Below are positions 60,506-64,000 of a stretch of DNA of 64,000 nucleotides, piece after piece. Within the stretch, counting starts at the first letter, position 1. Each line of letters opens with the position of its first letter. This DNA comes from Rhyacophila brunnea (taxonomy: Eukaryota; Arthropoda; Insecta; Trichoptera; Rhyacophilidae): assembly GCA_022495005.1 (NCBI GenBank), contig JAGYXB010001793.1, forward strand, positions 2,728,001 through 2,792,000. The letters run 5' to 3'. The notes under the pieces are model-generated. The model worked only from the letters and a program-made list of their open reading frames with translations. It did not search any database and was not told where the DNA came from. The translations under genes were made by a program, and so were the position numbers.

Positions 60506-62454
60506 TTTATTATTGTGAATTTCTCAAATCTTGGGTGCAATAAGTATCTACTCACTACACTACTTTAATTGGGTCGCATGGTTTATTGTAGTACCTAATA
60601 AAAAAAATAGTTATTGTACCTATGATAGACGCATAGGCTTAATAAATACTCTTCATGAGGTAGGGAGCAAACGATTCTAAGTAATATTGATAATTTTTGC
60701 TAGAATTGGAATCGGCATCGTAGTAAACAATAATAATACACATACGAATCGCTCATAATGCCACTGTAGTTTAAGGAATAATTTACTTATACTTTCTGAC
60801 GAAGCGAACGTCTCATTTGTATCATAGAAAAACTGCCAGTGGTGTAATTAAATAATGCATTAATATAGCGAGTGTGGTTACTATTTGGTTTGTTTAGTTA
60901 GTATTAATCTACGTCTATGTAAGTTAGGATGAAGATGATTTTTCAAGGCACTCTAAAATAGTTTTTAGGTTATATTTAAAAACAATCTTAATTAACCAGT
61001 AAGTACATTCCTATCTCATTTTGCTTCAAAGTATTGATTTCAAATGTTTTTTTTAATATTATATCGGAAATTAAATCGCACATGTTGAAACTGTTTTTAT
61101 TAGTCGGTCATTATACAAAACAGATAAAACTATAAATTTACAATTAGATTAGCCATTCATGACCACTACAGGTTGATGATAACTTTCTCATTTAATATAC
61201 CTACTACCTCTTGCAACATCTCTTTATCTGATGATGAATAATTATTTCAGTTGGATTGCATAATGTAAATAGATAGCAGGTGTGATAATTATTATCATAT
61301 TATAATTTAATAATAATAATAACATCCAAATATGTTGAATCTTATTTCACTATAAAAAAATCACTGAAAGTGCAAGTTCCAATCTGATGTGTCATTTTTA
61401 TGCAAATAATATAACTAATGTTTGTGGTATTAAAAGTATTTTTGCATCATTAGCATATTATTACAGAATAAAATTTTCTTTAATATATTTACCTACAGCG
61501 GTATTTTTCGATCTTCAAAAAAATTTACAAAAATACAGATGTGTTATTTGAAAGATTTTCAAAAGTTTGGAGACAACTGAGTTAGATGTTTGTAATGAAA
61601 TTGAATATGCCCCGTCTTTTAAATATTACAATATTATGCTTGCATCTTTGGCCCGCATAGAACCCCGTCGATAAACATGCATGAAGATGAAATATACCAA
61701 ATCAAATATTACATTTAAAAAACAATCACAAATGATATACTGCATAACATTTATTAATCGCTTTATATATTTCATACGGACTATATTTCAAACCTTTCTA
61801 GTTGGATTGTACGAGGATACTAAAACCGAGAAGAATCGTCCACGCGGGCGGTCAAAAAACATTCGAGTCCCCACTTGACTATGCCGCGAAGCATTTATTT
61901 TAAACGGGGTTACAATAATAATTAATGATTTATATTAGCCTGAGACCAGCTTAACCGTTAGATATTTGTACACATGTAGTTAAATAATGTTACGTTTGAT
62001 TTGTAAGATAAGCAGCCATCATTGTCATCCGACATAAAAAAGTACATATTTCATTTATTCACGACAGCATAGTAACTTGTTCATGTAGAACGATTTCTAT
62101 AAATTGCTCTCATAAATATTCACTCTACTATTTTGTACATCGTCTTACTAGTATCAAAATATGATATCGTTTGTCTCGGGGTGTTTTTTTGCTACAAAGT
62201 TACACTACATTGGTTTATTTATAGAGTATCCACCTAAATTTATTTAAAATGTAGATATCTATTGTCTTTACAGACTCTGATTAAATAGTACCTATAGGAT
62301 TTAGGTGTATAAAAACAAGTGGTAGTCTTAAATATGTACTAGGTATACGTGATTGTCCTTCATTTGTTTTGAAACTAGTGTTTCTTATTTCTCTATGAAT
62401 TAATTATTTATATTTATTTAACTGTATATACTTTATAGAGGCGAATATGTAGCA
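60506..62454. other. AT-rich stretch
   Basis: No gene is seen; a short GC patch at 61810-61890 is unexplained. Confidence 0.5.
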
Positions 62455-62940
62455 GTGACGTCCCTAGACAAAATGCCGCCCCTAGGCAGCGTCAAAATGC
62501 CGCCCCATTTTTTTATCATCCTTTCATTACTCCAATATCTAAGAAATGTGTTGTATGAAGCATGGCCCCCTCATCCTGAAGCGGGCCCCATGTTAGGATC
62601 TTTGCCCCCCCCTACCTATTGCTAAGGATAAAAGCAGTGTGACGCTCTACAGTAATGTTTTCCAAATGGTGTACGCGTTAAAATTGATGTGTATATTTAG
62701 TGTTTTTTTGTATATTTTAATACATACACTTGAATTGTGGAGTTTTTGAGTATCGCTACACAATTATAAATTGTATTGTGTAACCACATAATTTTAAATA
62801 ATATCATTATTGAAGGAAAATAGCGCCGCAGGCGAATTTTTTGCTATTAGAGCAAATTTGTGATAAGTGTTTATCTCACTTATCGAGCCCGAGCCCCAGG
62901 TTAGAGCCCTGTCAGCCCCCCCTTGTGGGGGCCATGGTTT
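62455..62940. mobile_element. GC-rich-ended DNA transposon relic
   Basis: Starting at about 62453, GCAGTGACGTCCCTAGACAA and two ATGCCGCCCC blocks resemble a hAT-like end (CAGTGACGT...). GGCCCCCTCATCCTGAAGCG, a C-run near 62606 and, at 62880-62932, GAGCCC and a run of G/C (CAGCCCCCCCTTGTGGGGGC) look like further subterminal repeats. The interior (62640-62815) is AT-rich with no frame. No exact ends or duplication can be set. At least one, perhaps two, degraded elements. Confidence 0.45.
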
Positions 62941-64000
62941 GGATACATTACTAATAAAATATACACCTACCACTAAGCTGAAACATACAAAATTAAATTT
63001 AGATATCAATAAATAAATAAGCGAATAAATATAATATTAGTTAGACACTTACCCAAATCACCAGAGTCTGAGATGCCATTTGGTTAATATGTCTGACACA
63101 TTTGGTTTGTATCATTTAGTAATACCTACGCAGATGTATTATTTTCACACAATTTTTTCTATGCTATTATTGTACCCTACAACATGTAAACAAAATAATT
63201 TTCCTCATTATTTTTTAATATAAACCTAAATTTAATCATAAATACACTATTAATTAATGGTCTCAACATTCAACCGTTGATGATTGAAATAAACTACAAA
63301 TCCACACTATTATCAGCAAAAAATATGTTTACAAAAAAAACGACTTAAAAGAAGGTATTGCACAATATTGTATTCACAGCACGATAAATATGTTATAATC
63401 TAGGTAGATACCTCCTAGCGTACATTTTTATTACAATTAGCTGGTACTTAACGTAAATACCTATTATATGCACGAATACTAATTGATTATGTCAAATGTC
63501 AATAAGGATTAATAATCATTATGAATAGGTATCTATTTGCAATAGGTACATCCGGCAACTTTTAAATCTCGCGAATGACTGGCAAAAATATTTGGATAAA
63601 TTAATAAATACGGTATGTACCTACCTACCTATAAATCTCTACCATAAATTCTCCTTGTTTCGTTACCAACGTTGATATAATATATAATATTATTTTCTTT
63701 TAATAACTATGGCGCGACATAATTATTGGTTTTTGCGCAGTATACCTACCACTGTTATGAAAGGAACTCTTTAATCTGAGTAAATGACATTATATTATTA
63801 TGGCTGATTTATTATTCGTTTGTGTATAGGCGCCAAGTTTATTAGCATTTGTATACGAAACCGAGCAGTCAAAAATGAAATAAAAAAATCTCTAGCGGAG
63901 CGTGGTGACATCATACTAAAATCGCTACGAGTACCGAGTGGATAATAATAAAAAAAAACATCCGGAACAAAACATCTCCAAAGCTCTGGTTATAATATAA
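62941..64000. other. AT-rich non-coding end of window
   Basis: No gene is seen; several copies of the taggtacctac motif. Confidence 0.5.

Noticed and set aside
1..64000. CRISPR array, phage, operon or other prokaryotic system
   Set aside because: No regularly spaced identical repeats, no prokaryotic genes or ribosome-binding sites; all recognised elements are eukaryotic.

Overview
The window looks like a gene desert from an insect nuclear genome. It is strongly AT-rich with scattered GC-balanced islands, and is full of short 'taggtacctac'-type motifs and TATA/ATAATATT runs. It contains (TTAGG)n arthropod telomere-like motifs and many degraded eukaryotic transposable elements: a Helitron, hAT-like and TTAA-target DNA elements, tRNA-derived SINEs and non-LTR retrotransposon tails. 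The base composition and repeat style fit a hemipteran such as an aphid best. A lepidopteran cannot be excluded from sequence alone. I find no intact protein-coding gene, no rRNA, no CRISPR array and nothing prokaryotic. Nearly all ORFs of 60-110 codons look like chance in AT-rich DNA or are shadows of transposon relics.

Layout. 0-6 kb: AT-rich DNA with a SINE (2608-2791, 16-bp target duplication) and a LINE tail (5200-5481, minus). 6.16-8.03 kb: a complete-ended, internally deleted Helitron with a frameshifted, stop-containing replication-protein relic. 8.3-9.0 kb: a deletion derivative of a TTAA-target inverted-repeat element. 10.7-13.5 kb: a terminal-inverted-repeat (TIR) element and three LINE C-terminal relics. 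13.9-19 kb: a GGGCGG motif cluster, two copies of a SINE family ('SINE A'), candidate conserved islands, an orphan hAT end and another LINE tail. 19-26 kb: mostly empty AT-rich DNA with one GC island, a nested hairpin and four TTAGG units. 26-38 kb: the densest DNA-transposon part, with two copies of a 582-bp hAT-like element, a TA-target miniature inverted-repeat transposable element (MITE), a 1,367-bp near-perfect palindrome with TTAA duplication, a second hAT-type miniature element, copies of 'repeat B', and a 348-bp TIR element. 38-48 kb: a jockey-like LINE 3' portion, SINE A interrupted by a palindromic element with an exact 8-bp duplication, a further LINE relic, and 'repeat C'. 48-64 kb: tRNA-like sequences, a five-unit diverged tandem repeat with a conserved core (52.2-52.8 kb), a 163-bp palindromic MITE, a GC-rich minus-strand open frame at 54.3-54.7 kb that may be a real exon, and a GC-rich transposon relic at 62.5-62.9 kb.

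How it fits together. The relics record successive insertion and decay. LINE pieces are 3'-end fragments with stops and frameshifts, as expected from 5'-truncated insertion. The DNA elements mostly lack transposase and were probably moved in trans. Scattered GC-balanced islands free of repeat signatures (for example near 17.4, 29.5, 34.7, 41.0, 43.5, 46.5, 50.3, 52.9 and 58.5 kb) are candidates for regulatory sequence of a distant or spanning gene. That is inference and needs alignment to relatives.
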